Shown piece by piece: positions 56,450 through 63,475 of a stretch of 64,000 nucleotides of DNA. The DNA is from Neorhodopirellula lusitana (lineage in GTDB: Bacteria; Planctomycetota; Planctomycetia; Pirellulales; Pirellulaceae). The position numbers and the translations under genes are program-made. The stretch spans positions 330,124 through 394,123 of the forward strand of contig NZ_FXUG01000007.1 of NCBI RefSeq assembly GCF_900182915.1, given 5' to 3'. The first letter of the stretch is position 1. The number at the start of each line of letters is the position of its first letter. Under the pieces are notes generated by a model. The model saw only the letters and a list, made by a program, of their open reading frames with translations, searched no databases and was not told where the DNA came from.

Positions 56450-56935
56450 CTAGTCCCGAAAAGACTCGAGCCAGTTCCAGTCGATGTCCTCCGGAATCAT
56501 GATGTCTTTTGCGCGTTTCGGCCATTCTTTAGGTCGCTTGCAAAGAACCAACAAGAGAATATAGGTCTGGCGGCGCAGATTAAAATCGATTTCTGGATCG
56601 GCCACGAAAGCTCCCATGGCGGCAGCAAGTCGACGCTCGCCTGATCCGAAATACAACAACACCAAAACACCAAACGCTGAAAACAACGAAAACTCGTCTT
56701 GCGACTTTTCCACGAGAGCCTTGAAGGGATCTTCATTCCGCGAAAGCCTCCACCCACGCTCAAATTCCACCACGCCGTATTTTTCTAACTCCTGCAGCGT
56801 CGACACCACATCTTCCACGAAAACCGGAAGCATGTCGCCGGCAAGGTACGGCCAAACAACTGCTGCAATTTCGCTTGCAGTTGAGCCAGGCGAAGCCTGT
56901 ATCGCTTCCAAAATCTTGATTGTGTCGTTGGCCAT
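56450..56935 (-). CDS. Small soluble protein, possible winged-helix N-terminus
   Basis: The 161-aa product starts MANDTIKILEAIQASPGSTA and continues SEIAAVVWPYL, a pattern that resembles a winged-helix DNA-binding fold (helix, turn, helix with SEIAAVV). The C-terminal half has helical segments and the AAAMGAFV stretch. I do not recognise a family. ATG 56935 is chosen; the frame extends to 57016 without similarity. It is one of a run of small leftward genes. Confidence 0.6.
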   Translation of the reverse strand: MANDTIKILEAIQASPGSTASEIAAVVWPYLAGDMLPVFVEDVVSTLQELEKYGVVEFERGWRLSRNEDPFKALVEKSQDEFSLFSAFGVLVLLYFGSGERRLAAAMGAFVADPEIDFNLRRQTYILLLVLCKRPKEWPKRAKDIMIPEDIDWNWLESFRD

Positions 56936-57083
56936 TCCGGCTTTGATTCGCTGTGGTAGGTACGACTGCAAACAGGAATGGCCGCGGCGTTCTGACCTAG
57001 CCAGAACGCATCTCAAGATTTCCGTTCAACGACCGACGAGACAAACAAGCCTGATTAGCTTCACCTTAACAGACTCATCGAAC

Positions 57084-57416
57084 TCAAACGGGCACCCTAA
57101 CCATGTCGCCGGGTACCTCGAATGCTTGGTGCAGCAATCGCTTGACTCGCCATCGATACGTCAGGTAAGACACCGGCAAACCGGCAACAAACCCCGAGAG
57201 TCCGCTGGCTAACGGTAGCACCTGCATTGATGCCCCCAACATACCGAATGTGAACCCAACGATCGCCCCAGCGAACATCCCCGCCAACGCCCCACCGATC
57301 GTTGCGACCAAGATGAATATCATCCAGTTTTTTGCAATTGCCATCTCGCTCACACCGGATGATGGATGATGAGCGTTCGCTGATGGCGACACGTATGGGG
57401 ATTGATCAGTGGTCAC
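57084..57416 (-). CDS. Small membrane protein with N-terminal PYxSP motif
   Basis: The 110-aa product starts at GTG 57416 with MTTDQSPYVSPSANAHHP, matching the PYxSP motif seen at the start of several proteins here. Two membrane helices follow (MIFILVATIGGALAGMFAG, FGMLGASMQVLPLASGLSG). The function is unknown. A second possible start is the ATG at residue 25. Confidence 0.65.
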   Translation of the reverse strand: MTTDQSPYVSPSANAHHPSSGVSEMAIAKNWMIFILVATIGGALAGMFAGAIVGFTFGMLGASMQVLPLASGLSGFVAGLPVSYLTYRWRVKRLLHQAFEVPGDMVRVPV

Positions 57417-57570
57417 GACAGGCTCCCGATGAAAGCGACTACAACCTCAAGGCGCCGAACGAACCATTCCACACGCCCAAACCGGCAACACCTCAACCGG
57501 ACTCCGATAGACTCGCACAACGACGCAAAGGTCTTCAACTGGTCCATTGACAGTGAACGCCATCGAAAGC

Positions 57571-57918
57571 TCAGCGATCGGAACCTTCAAGAACCTGAAT
57601 AGAGACAACTCGGTCCAGTGCAACAAAGGCCTTACGTCCGGGCATAATGACAGGGAACTCGGGATACTTGTCAGTGACAACGCCGCCCAGGAAACGCTTG
57701 TCACCAAGCCCCGTGAGTGACGCGTCCACAAGCACCGTTCGTTCAATGCCATCCGAACCGAGATCCAAGACGACCAGGATTGTTTTCCCATGGAACCGTG
57801 TCAGATAGTTATCCGGCCCCGGTGCCGATGGATCTCCCGCAACCGCAAACGAGTAGGCGGTGATCGCAAGAACTGCGACGACAAGAAACGTGAATAAACG
57901 TTGAACTTTAGTCTGCAT
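57571..57918 (-). CDS. Small secreted protein, unknown function
   Basis: The 115-aa product has a signal peptide (MQTKVQRLFTFLVVAVLAI) and a short soluble domain with DNYLTRFHGKTILVVLDLGS. I chose ATG 57918; the frame continues upstream into the MITE-like repeat, so a longer start at 57981 would come from repeat sequence. No family is recognised. Confidence 0.6.
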   Translation of the reverse strand: MQTKVQRLFTFLVVAVLAITAYSFAVAGDPSAPGPDNYLTRFHGKTILVVLDLGSDGIERTVLVDASLTGLGDKRFLGGVVTDKYPEFPVIMPGRKAFVALDRVVSIQVLEGSDR

Positions 57919-57953
57919 CGATATCCTCGTGGGCGTAATCAGAAGCCTAGCAG

Positions 57954-58086
57954 CTTGTCGGCTTTCGATTGCAATGGGCACTGACCCTGTGCCGTTCGGA
58001 TAAAAGCGTTAGACAACGCAACCATTTTCGCTGGCGACCAGAACGACGGAGCATCTCTCCTACTTTGCGATGCAAATGTCAACAGG
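57954..58086. repeat. MITE-like dispersed repeat, copy 3
   Basis: About 133 bp with ends CTTGTCGGCTTTCGATTGCA and TGCAAATGTCAACAGG. The internal part GGCACTGACCCTGTGCCG matches copies 1 and 2, and GACAACGCAACCATTTTCG matches copy 2. It lies upstream of the secreted protein gene. Confidence 0.72.
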
Positions 58087-58194
58087 CCATTAGGTGACGC
58101 AAGCCAGTCGACGCACACCCGTCAACGACGATGCGACAATGCAACTGCAGGTGGACAACAAGTACACCACTCGCTCGCCGTCGCAATCGCTGGC

Positions 58195-58689
58195 TTAGCC
58201 TTCACCACGCTTCCGGCGAGGCTGATTCGCAAGCAATTTCCGCTCCACAAAATCAACAATCACCGCAACGCACATTGCCGCAACCCCAGCAGCCAATTGC
58301 ACCAACGGAGCAAACAAGAGGATCAGCCCGCCCTGAGCATCGTCATCAACGGCAAGGAATGCGTCGACACCGAACCACACGAAGCCCGCCAACGTCAACG
58401 CAATCACGATCGCTCCCGAACAAGTCGTCAGCCACCGGCAAGCAAACCACAACAAGATGTAAGGCGAGCAGATAAGTCCCAAAACGACGACTGCAAACGT
58501 GGAAAAACCGCTCGACAGCGAAAACGCCCAGCCAACGAACAGAGCACCAAACATCAGGGAAGCGATGCTCAGAATACGGCACACAACCAAAACCGATCTC
58601 GGAGCGACTCGATTGGTCCCCAAAATCTCGGGCATCGCTTCACGCGGCGAAGCATACGGAGTTGGATCGATCACAAGTTCTCTCCCCAC
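58195..58689 (-). CDS. Membrane protein with N-terminal PYxSP motif
   Basis: The 164-aa product starts at GTG 58689 with MGRELVIDPTPYASPREAMP, then four membrane helices (RSVLVVCRILSIASLMFGAL, TFAVVVLGLICSPYILLWF, GAIVIALTLAGFVWFGVDAF, LFAPLVQLAAGVAAMCVAVI) and a basic tail. The function is unknown. It is the last gene before the attC array. Confidence 0.65.
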   Translation of the reverse strand: MGRELVIDPTPYASPREAMPEILGTNRVAPRSVLVVCRILSIASLMFGALFVGWAFSLSSGFSTFAVVVLGLICSPYILLWFACRWLTTCSGAIVIALTLAGFVWFGVDAFLAVDDDAQGGLILLFAPLVQLAAGVAAMCVAVIVDFVERKLLANQPRRKRGEG

Positions 58690-58887
58690 TAGAAAACGGC
58701 CTCGCTTGCTTAACCGCGATGATCATAGCTCTGCAAGGAACCATTAATCACCTGGCACCGGGGCAATGCACCGGGGCAATCATAAAAACACCAGAAAGCG
58801 GCCCCACTCTAGCCAACGCTCTCGTCACTCAAACACCGTCTCAAGAACTTGATATTCCAAAACGACGACTATCGCGAAAAATCCAGT

Positions 58888-58979
58888 CCGGTAACCGTAG
58901 CGATGTGCGGGCGGCGGCAGTTGGGCCACCACTTGCAAAACCTCTCCACCGCCGCTCCGTTGCATGCGATGGTTCTGGC
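58888..58979 (-). other. attC-1
   Basis: Left box CCGGTAAC, right box GTTCTGGC. The inner stem pairs GCGGCGG with CCGCCGC next to the loop, with some mismatch further out. The right box is an exact match (8/8) to the left box of attC-2. It is the array's last site on the left; nothing beyond it matches its own left box. Confidence 0.8.
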
Positions 58980-59062
58980 TATTTCTGCCCCAGAACTGGG
59001 CGACCATGCGAAATCGACGATCGTGCCAGACGTCAGTCATCAAAGCAACGTTCATCCTTATT

Positions 59063-59443
59063 TCACTCTCGAATCACGTTATACCGCACGTTTCCGTCAG
59101 AGCGAGTCCCATGCGATTGGGGAACGCATTCAAGTAGAAGCTTTTCGCCCGTCCGCGTGCAAGTCGCACTGTAGTAGGTTCGTTCCCTTGCTTCATCAGT
59201 GTGGTGCCAATCGACGATCTTGTATTGATCAAGAAAAAAGCCTTTCCACTTTCCGTGCAAGAGTTTGGATGCTTGCCACTCGGAAAGCAATCCATCACGA
59301 ACCAGAGTCTCAGCAACACCGTTTGAGTCTGATGTCGGAAGCCGCGATTCGTTCGCGAGCATCCAACCGGCCAGATCGGATTCAGCGATCAATCGGCTCC
59401 TGCGAACAGCGGAAAGAAATCCTGAGGTGTCAGTGGATGTCAC
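59063..59443 (-). CDS. Cassette gene: stand-alone domain resembling kinase N-terminus
   Basis: The 126-aa product begins at GTG 59443, 21 bases into its cassette. Residues about 40-80 (LVRDGLLSEWQASKLLHGKW and then KGFFLDQYKI) closely resemble the region that precedes the catalytic domain in many planctomycetal Ser/Thr kinases, where it is followed by the Gly-rich loop. Here no kinase domain follows, and the chain ends with a short segment around YYSATCTRTGEKLLLE. It may be a fragment captured as a cassette or an adaptor that copies a kinase dock. The function is unknown. Confidence 0.65.
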   Translation of the reverse strand: MTSTDTSGFLSAVRRSRLIAESDLAGWMLANESRLPTSDSNGVAETLVRDGLLSEWQASKLLHGKWKGFFLDQYKIVDWHHTDEARERTYYSATCTRTGEKLLLECVPQSHGTRSDGNVRYNVIRE

Positions 59444-59457
59444 GAGATCACATCTAT

Positions 59458-59551
59458 GCCAGAACGCTAGCGATCAGCGGGGACGGGCGAACAACTTGCA
59501 AGCAGACTAGAAACGGACACCCCGTCCTCCGTTGCATCACATGGTTATCGC
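59458..59551 (-). other. attC-2
   Basis: Left box GCCAGAAC, right box GTTATCGC. The inner stem pairs CAGCGG...GGACGGG with CCCGTCC...CCGTTG, with an unpaired T and C on the plus-strand right arm. The right box matches the left box of attC-3 exactly (8/8). Confidence 0.88.
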
Positions 59552-59556
59552 TGGTT

Positions 59557-60084
59557 TTAGTCGGTCATCTGGAAGTAGAGGACGCCGTTAGTCTTGTCAA
59601 CAAAAATCATTGGGCGATGGGACAGTTGCCCGTCAGCGGGTTCATAGAGTGTACCGACAGCATCGGCCGGAGGCAGCATCCAGTCAGCGTTGCCACCGTA
59701 GAACTCTGAATTACGTTTAACATCATGCTCGTCGAATGGAGATAGCGTATCGGGCGTTGCCTTGTGTCCAGGACGATCCCAGTGAGCGTCAAATTCAGCA
59801 ACAGCATGAGCGTCCAGATCGTCAACTGGGGCGGCAAAACGATACAGCCGAAGTCGCCCGCCCATGCCAATGGATGCACGCAGAAATCGAATTTGATTCG
59901 CGGAATCGGGTAGCGAGTGAGAAACTGTGAATGCGATCGCTTGAGCAGTCGAATCAACGTAGCCATCGGATTCCTCGACGTTGGGGCGCGTCATGCCGAT
60001 GCCGAGCAGAAGCATTAGCGCAACGTACATCAACCCAACGCCGACGACGAAGCGGAATAACCATTTCCAAATGGTGTTCAGCAT
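59557..60084 (-). CDS. Cassette gene: membrane-anchored protein, unknown
   Basis: The 175-aa product has an N-terminal membrane helix (LFRFVVGVGLMYVALMLLLG) and an exported C-terminal domain of about 140 residues rich in Asp and aromatic residues (NADWMLPPADAVGTLYEP). It starts at ATG 60084, 21 bases inside its cassette, and ends 5 bases short of attC-2. The frame fills the cassette almost completely. I recognise no family. Confidence 0.7.
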   Translation of the reverse strand: MLNTIWKWLFRFVVGVGLMYVALMLLLGIGMTRPNVEESDGYVDSTAQAIAFTVSHSLPDSANQIRFLRASIGMGGRLRLYRFAAPVDDLDAHAVAEFDAHWDRPGHKATPDTLSPFDEHDVKRNSEFYGGNADWMLPPADAVGTLYEPADGQLSHRPMIFVDKTNGVLYFQMTD

Positions 60085-60098
60085 AGGAGCACTTCAAC

Positions 60099-60191
60099 GC
60101 GATAACGACCGCGATAACCGAGTCACGGCGATTGGTTTTCCATTGTCAACAACGACGACTCCGCGACTTCGGTTCATCGCGTGGTTCATCG
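60099..60191 (-). other. attC-3
   Basis: Left box GCGATAAC, right box GTTCATCG. The inner stem pairs GCGAT-AACCGA-GTC with its complement, with one extra base on the right arm at each gap. The right box matches attC-4's left box at 6 of 8 positions; a second candidate, GTTCGTCGG, lies at 60196. Confidence 0.82.
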
Positions 60192-60272
60192 CACGGTTCG
60201 TCGGCCTTATTCGGCTCAGCGATTCGAAACAAGGCACCGCAAAACTCGACGAAAAAGCAAACCCCTTGCCTG

Positions 60273-60614
60273 CTAGTCAGTCAATTCAATTGTAGCGGAA
60301 CGTTCGACTTTACGTAGTTTAAGAGTTGCCCAAAGCCAAATCGCGAAAGCAACAATCGCAACTGGAACAGATACCGCCCCTAAAGACAGCGATGTCGAAA
60401 TGTCGCCAGCCAATTGGCTCGGTTCAACACTCTCAGCCTTTGCCAGCGCATCGAAAGATCGCATCATTCCGATCACCGTCATGAACACGCCACCTGCAAG
60501 AGCCAGAGGAACGATAAGAGCCGTCACCAAGCGCACCCGCCGGAGCGATGTTCTATCCGTTAGGTCTCGTTCACGGTCGGTTGTTGGTGTGGAGTAAGGG
60601 TTCGAGTCTTTCAT
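60273..60614 (-). CDS. Cassette gene: small membrane protein with NPYSTP motif
   Basis: The 113-aa product starts at ATG 60614, 14 bases inside its cassette, with MKDSNPYSTPTTDRERDL. Two membrane helices follow (VTALIVPLALAGGVFMTVIG, LSLGAVSVPVAIVAFAIWLW). The N-terminal motif is shared with two chromosomal proteins at 57416 and 58689. A longer frame to 60746 runs through attC-4 and is rejected. The function is unknown. Confidence 0.72.
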   Translation of the reverse strand: MKDSNPYSTPTTDRERDLTDRTSLRRVRLVTALIVPLALAGGVFMTVIGMMRSFDALAKAESVEPSQLAGDISTSLSLGAVSVPVAIVAFAIWLWATLKLRKVERSATIELTD

Positions 60615-60621
60615 CTCAGTA

Positions 60622-60716
60622 CGGCGAACGGTAGCGATGTGCGGGCGGGCGGCGAACGACTCGCAGGCAGCCGAAAAAAAGATCTCCGCCGCTCCGTTAA
60701 AACCGATGGTTATCCG
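60622..60716 (-). other. attC-4
   Basis: Left box CGGCGAAC, right box GTTATCCG. Its inner stem is the most degenerate of the nine (GCGGGCGG against CCGCCGC). The right box matches attC-5's left box exactly. The toxin's stop codon lies inside the right box (TAA of GGATAACC on the coding strand). Confidence 0.8.
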
Positions 60717-61022
60717 TTTGGTGATGGCATTGTTCGGTCGAACCAATCCGCCCGATCAGACGCGGCATGACGCAAACCATAGATCGAGGGAACACCATCA
60801 TCAGAAGCAAAGACAACGACGTAAGGAAACCTGTCAACCAGTGCGCCACGGAAATCACCGCCGATCCGACCAAATGAGTCAGGGCGATCGACGACATTGC
60901 GTATCGCAGACCGCAACGTTAGCCCGGAAGCGGTTGCCGAGCGCGGAAGCGATAGAATCGTAGTGAGAACAAGCAGTAGCTAAGTCGACGGCGAAGAATG
61001 GATGGTAGCGTTCAGTCGCCAT
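60710..61022 (-). pseudogene. Cassette gene: RelE/ParE-type toxin, broken by a frameshift
   Basis: The coding strand starts at ATG 61022, overlapping the antitoxin stop by 11 bases as in type II toxin-antitoxin pairs. It reads MATERYHPFFAVDLATACSH to RFRANV, then shifts frame at about 60914 and resumes RSAIRNVVDRPDSFGRIGGD. The second part has the family's RFPYVVVF strand and IYGLRHAA end. One extra G on the coding strand explains the break. It may be a true inactivation or a sequencing error. Combined length is about 104 aa, normal for the family. It ends inside attC-4. Confidence 0.75.
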
Positions 61023-61221
61023 CGACACGCCGCCATACTTCGTCAGCGTCAATTGCGATAGAAGGGTCCGCAAGCATTTCGTCACGCCGGCGTTGCATTT
61101 CGGCAAGCTCGTCTGGCGGTAGCGTTAGCGGTGCCGAAGAAGCCAAGTCGTCCCAGAGTTGCGTTACGATCGCGAACTTCTGGTCGGGCGGTAGAGAACG
61201 AAGTGATTCTTGCAGGGTCAT
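61012..61221 (-). CDS. Cassette gene: addiction-module antitoxin
   Basis: The 69-aa product resembles the small addiction-module component family: KFAIVTQLWDDLASS, then the PPDELAEMQRRRDEMLADP segment. It pairs with the RelE/ParE-type toxin that overlaps its end. The start ATG 61221 is 128 bases inside the cassette, unlike the 14-50 bases of other cassette genes, which leaves room for its own promoter. Such pairs are frequent in integron arrays and are thought to stabilise them. Confidence 0.85.
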   Translation of the reverse strand: MTLQESLRSLPPDQKFAIVTQLWDDLASSAPLTLPPDELAEMQRRRDEMLADPSIAIDADEVWRRVDGD

Positions 61222-61342
61222 GGTTGCGTCCTATAATCGAGAACTGTTCATTGTACCACGCCAAATTCCCGTGGCGATTAGGCGAAAAACGCAACGGAAA
61301 CACGAGATTCTACGTCAGCGAGCAAACACGGACGCACCCAGT

Positions 61343-61436
61343 CGGATAACGTTGGCCATCAGCGGGCACGGTCGGTTGAATTTTCCATTGTCAAAAAACA
61401 TGCAAGCCGTGCTCCGTTGCATGGCTTGGTTACCCG
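61343..61436 (-). other. attC-5
   Basis: Left box CGGATAAC, right box GTTACCCG. The inner stem pairs GCCAT-CAGCGG-GCACGG with CCGTGC-T-CCGTTG-C-ATGGC, leaving one T and one C unpaired. The right box matches attC-6's left box exactly. The stop codon of the gene at 61430 lies inside it. Confidence 0.9.
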
Positions 61437-61858
61437 CCACGTGCAAAGTACGACCACCCGCAGTGACCGCAAGTATCCTCATCGGCCTGAATCGCTTGGT
61501 GACACAACGGGCATTCAAGGTCGTCATCCGAATCAATTGCAGACGGAGCAGCTATATCGCGAGTGCTTGAATCACCCCATTTGGGGAGGTTGCAGTGTAG
61601 GCATTGCCCCGTCCAAACATGATAGGTGAAACGCCAGATAAAGAAAGGACGCCCACACTGCGGGCAAGGGAAGTGACCGCACCGCCAGCCAGCCACTCCG
61701 TAAGCGGCCATCCAGGCAACAGCGGCGATCATCGCGGCGTCATCTGACCCAGTCCACCTTTGCATCGCAATTGCCGCTAAAGCAACGCCCGGAAGATAGG
61801 TCAGTATTAGTATCCAGAAGACTTTACGGCGGTGGCGGTAGCTGTCCCATGTGGTCAT
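61430..61858 (-). CDS. Cassette gene: zinc-ribbon membrane protein
   Basis: The 142-aa product has two N-terminal membrane helices (ILTYLPGVALAAIAMQRW region and MIAAVAWMAAYGVAGW), a CPQCGRPFF and CLHC zinc-ribbon pair, and a second CPLCHQAI plus CGHCGW pair at the C-terminus. It starts at ATG 61858, 17 bases inside its cassette, and its stop is formed by the attC-5 right box. I recognise no family. Confidence 0.72.
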   Translation of the reverse strand: MTTWDSYRHRRKVFWILILTYLPGVALAAIAMQRWTGSDDAAMIAAVAWMAAYGVAGWRCGHFPCPQCGRPFFIWRFTYHVWTGQCLHCNLPKWGDSSTRDIAAPSAIDSDDDLECPLCHQAIQADEDTCGHCGWSYFARGG

Positions 61859-61868
61859 GCTATTTGAG

Positions 61869-61963
61869 TCGGGTAACGCCAGAATTCACGCGGTCGGGCC
61901 GTAAAAAGTTTGATTCACCGAAACACGTAACGGCCAACTCGCGTGCAATTTCTTGGTTACCCG
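61869..61963 (-). other. attC-6
   Basis: Left box CGGGTAAC, right box GTTACCCG. The inner stem pairs GAATT-CACGCG-GTCGG with CCAAC-T-CGCGTG-C-AATTTC. The right box matches attC-7's left box at 7 of 8 positions. The stop codon of the gene at 61957 lies inside it. Confidence 0.88.
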
Positions 61964-62427
61964 CCGTCAGCCGCATCGTCAGCAGGTAAAACTGCAAACA
62001 CGCCATTCCAGACCGATTCTGGAGCAACGACCGTGGCATCATACCTCCGCTCATCGCGGCGTGAAAGCGAGATTATAACAGGCATCGTCTTACCGCTGCC
62101 AACATTGGAATACGTGCCCTCGAGAAAAAAGTCACCGTCGCCTGCATTAGAGAGTTGCGAAAATGCGAAGCAATCTTCCGGCTCATTGGCGTGCTGTGCG
62201 ATCGCTGTTGATACCGCCGAAAACACCGAATCGAGTCTTTGTTTCGCGAGGGACTCAATCGTGGACCGCGTTGCTGCGGGGTGCTCGAAATGCTCGGTGT
62301 GAAAAGGCAGCAAGCTGACCGAGGGACCGACGGGCACAGCTTCCGGTGAAGAGGATTCCGTCGCGAACGCAAACAAAACAGCGACTAAGGCCGTTGTAAT
62401 GAGCAAACCAGCTAGCGATACACGCAT
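61957..62427 (-). CDS. Cassette gene: membrane-anchored exported protein, unknown
   Basis: The 156-aa product starts at ATG 62427 with a signal anchor (MRVSLAGLLITTALVAVLFA) and an exported domain of about 130 residues (SLLPFHTEHFEHPAATRS, then LSRRDERRYDATVV). I recognise no family. The start is 50 bases inside its cassette. A longer frame to 62556 would run through attC-7 and is rejected. The stop TAA is the one in GGGTAACC of attC-6. Confidence 0.7.
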   Translation of the reverse strand: MRVSLAGLLITTALVAVLFAFATESSSPEAVPVGPSVSLLPFHTEHFEHPAATRSTIESLAKQRLDSVFSAVSTAIAQHANEPEDCFAFSQLSNAGDGDFFLEGTYSNVGSGKTMPVIISLSRRDERRYDATVVAPESVWNGVFAVLPADDAADGG

Positions 62428-62470
62428 TGAAGTGTGCCATGGAATGGGGAACTGCCTAGCCGATTTCAGT

Positions 62471-62566
62471 CGGATAACGCTTCGGATCAGCGGGCGGTGG
62501 CGAGGAACTTGCAAGGATGGCCAGAGCGAGCACCACCACCGCTCCGTTGCATCCATTGGTTATTCG
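62471..62566 (-). other. attC-7
   Basis: Left box CGGATAAC, right box GTTATTCG. The inner stem pairs GGAT-CAGCGG-GCGGTGG with CCACCGC-T-CCGTTG-C-ATCC. The unpaired outer spacers (GCTTC and CATTG) separate boxes and stem. The right box matches attC-8's left box exactly. Confidence 0.92.
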
Positions 62567-62885
62567 CCGTCTTGGGACATCAGTATAGCCGCAGGAAATA
62601 GCTTCGGTGATTCGGCAGGCCGGAGCGCCCGCCAGAGAGTGCGAAACTGGGCAAGCGATCGTTCCGTAGCTATCGCAAATCTTGGCGAGGTTGAAAACGT
62701 TGGTAATCCGGTCGAACTTGTACGCCGTCTCGCGGGGGCGGCCGTCGAAAAAGCTGCAAGTGAAGCGATGAAGATCTTAAAACCCGGCGAGCAAACGCAA
62801 GCAACTTATCATCAAGCAGGCGCCGCAGGTCAAAGATGCATAGCACCGCCGTGCTTCCAGGCAAGTCATTGGTTCAGTCGAATAA
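62478..62885 (-). other. Short cassette without a confident gene
   Basis: This 408-base cassette between attC-8 and attC-7 has no leftward frame with family features. The only frame positioned like its neighbours is 30 codons (ATG 62869, 16 bases inside the cassette, stop at 62777): MTCLEARRCYASLTCGAC with five cysteines here and one later. A rightward frame crosses both attC sites and is rejected. The cassette may be non-coding, carry a small RNA or peptide, or be decayed. Confidence 0.4.
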
Positions 62886-62970
62886 CGGTACCGATCACCT
62901 AGGACCGGAAGTTGAGCATCCATTCGTGAAAACTGACCACCGGTCCTTAGGTGCATCGGATGGTTCATCG
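62879..62970 (-). other. attC-8
   Basis: Left box CGAATAAC, right box GTTCATCG. The inner stem is the cleanest: CCGAT-CACCTA-GGACCGG pairs with CCGGTCC-T-TAGGTG-C-ATCGG, without mismatch, leaving only T and C unpaired. The right box matches attC-9's left box exactly. Confidence 0.93.
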
Positions 62971-63026
62971 TTCTTGTGGGCGACACGGAAAATCATACGC
63001 GATGTGCTACCAACGAAGTGAGAACT

Positions 63027-63455
63027 TTACGGAAAAACATCGCATCCCGGCATTTGAAGTTCAATGTTGCGACAGGTCTTCTCGGGTATATTAGTGCTGT
63101 GCAGCATGAGCTTGCGAAGTGACGGGATGTCGTACACGAAACTCACATCTTGATCTGGAATGTCGATTCCACCGAGCGAAATGTACACGACGTCATGCCA
63201 CAGGTCTGTGCCAGTAATCGACAGCAGCCACTCAGGATACGGTGACTCGCCGAAAGGGGCAAAATCCTGTGCCTCGTACTTACCTTCAGGGAAGTTGAAG
63301 TCGTACCAAGCGAGACCACCCAGTTCACGCACGCGATCAGCTGCAATTTGCTGACGTCTTGCTCGATTAATAGGCACGCAGATAAACACGGCAACAAACG
63401 CGACGCCTACAAGCAACGCCCTCAGGCTCACACGCGGTAGCCATCGACGTGTCAT
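63027..63455 (-). CDS. Cassette gene: membrane-anchored protein, unknown
   Basis: The 142-aa product starts at ATG 63455 with MTRRWLPRVSLRALLVGVAF, a signal anchor of the SLRALL-type common at the start of planctomycete membrane proteins. The rest (about 110 residues) includes SLGGIDIPDQDVSFVYDIP and SLRKLMLHSTNIPEKT, which resemble leucine-rich-repeat-like strands. The function is unknown. The start is 27 bases inside its cassette. Confidence 0.72.
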   Translation of the reverse strand: MTRRWLPRVSLRALLVGVAFVAVFICVPINRARRQQIAADRVRELGGLAWYDFNFPEGKYEAQDFAPFGESPYPEWLLSITGTDLWHDVVYISLGGIDIPDQDVSFVYDIPSLRKLMLHSTNIPEKTCRNIELQMPGCDVFP

Positions 63456-63475
63456 AGATCGTGGTGTCCGTTGTT

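Noticed and set aside
58849..59709. Rightward 286-codon open frame
   Set aside because: It runs through attC-1 and attC-2 and across two cassettes in the antisense direction. It has no motif and is a by-product of the sites and genes on the other strand.
60998..61570. Rightward 190-codon open frame
   Set aside because: It is antisense to the antitoxin gene and crosses attC-5.
62399..62902. Rightward 167-codon open frame
   Set aside because: It crosses attC-7 and ends inside attC-8. Only a short helical-looking stretch near its end looks protein-like, and there is no start within the cassette that keeps it.
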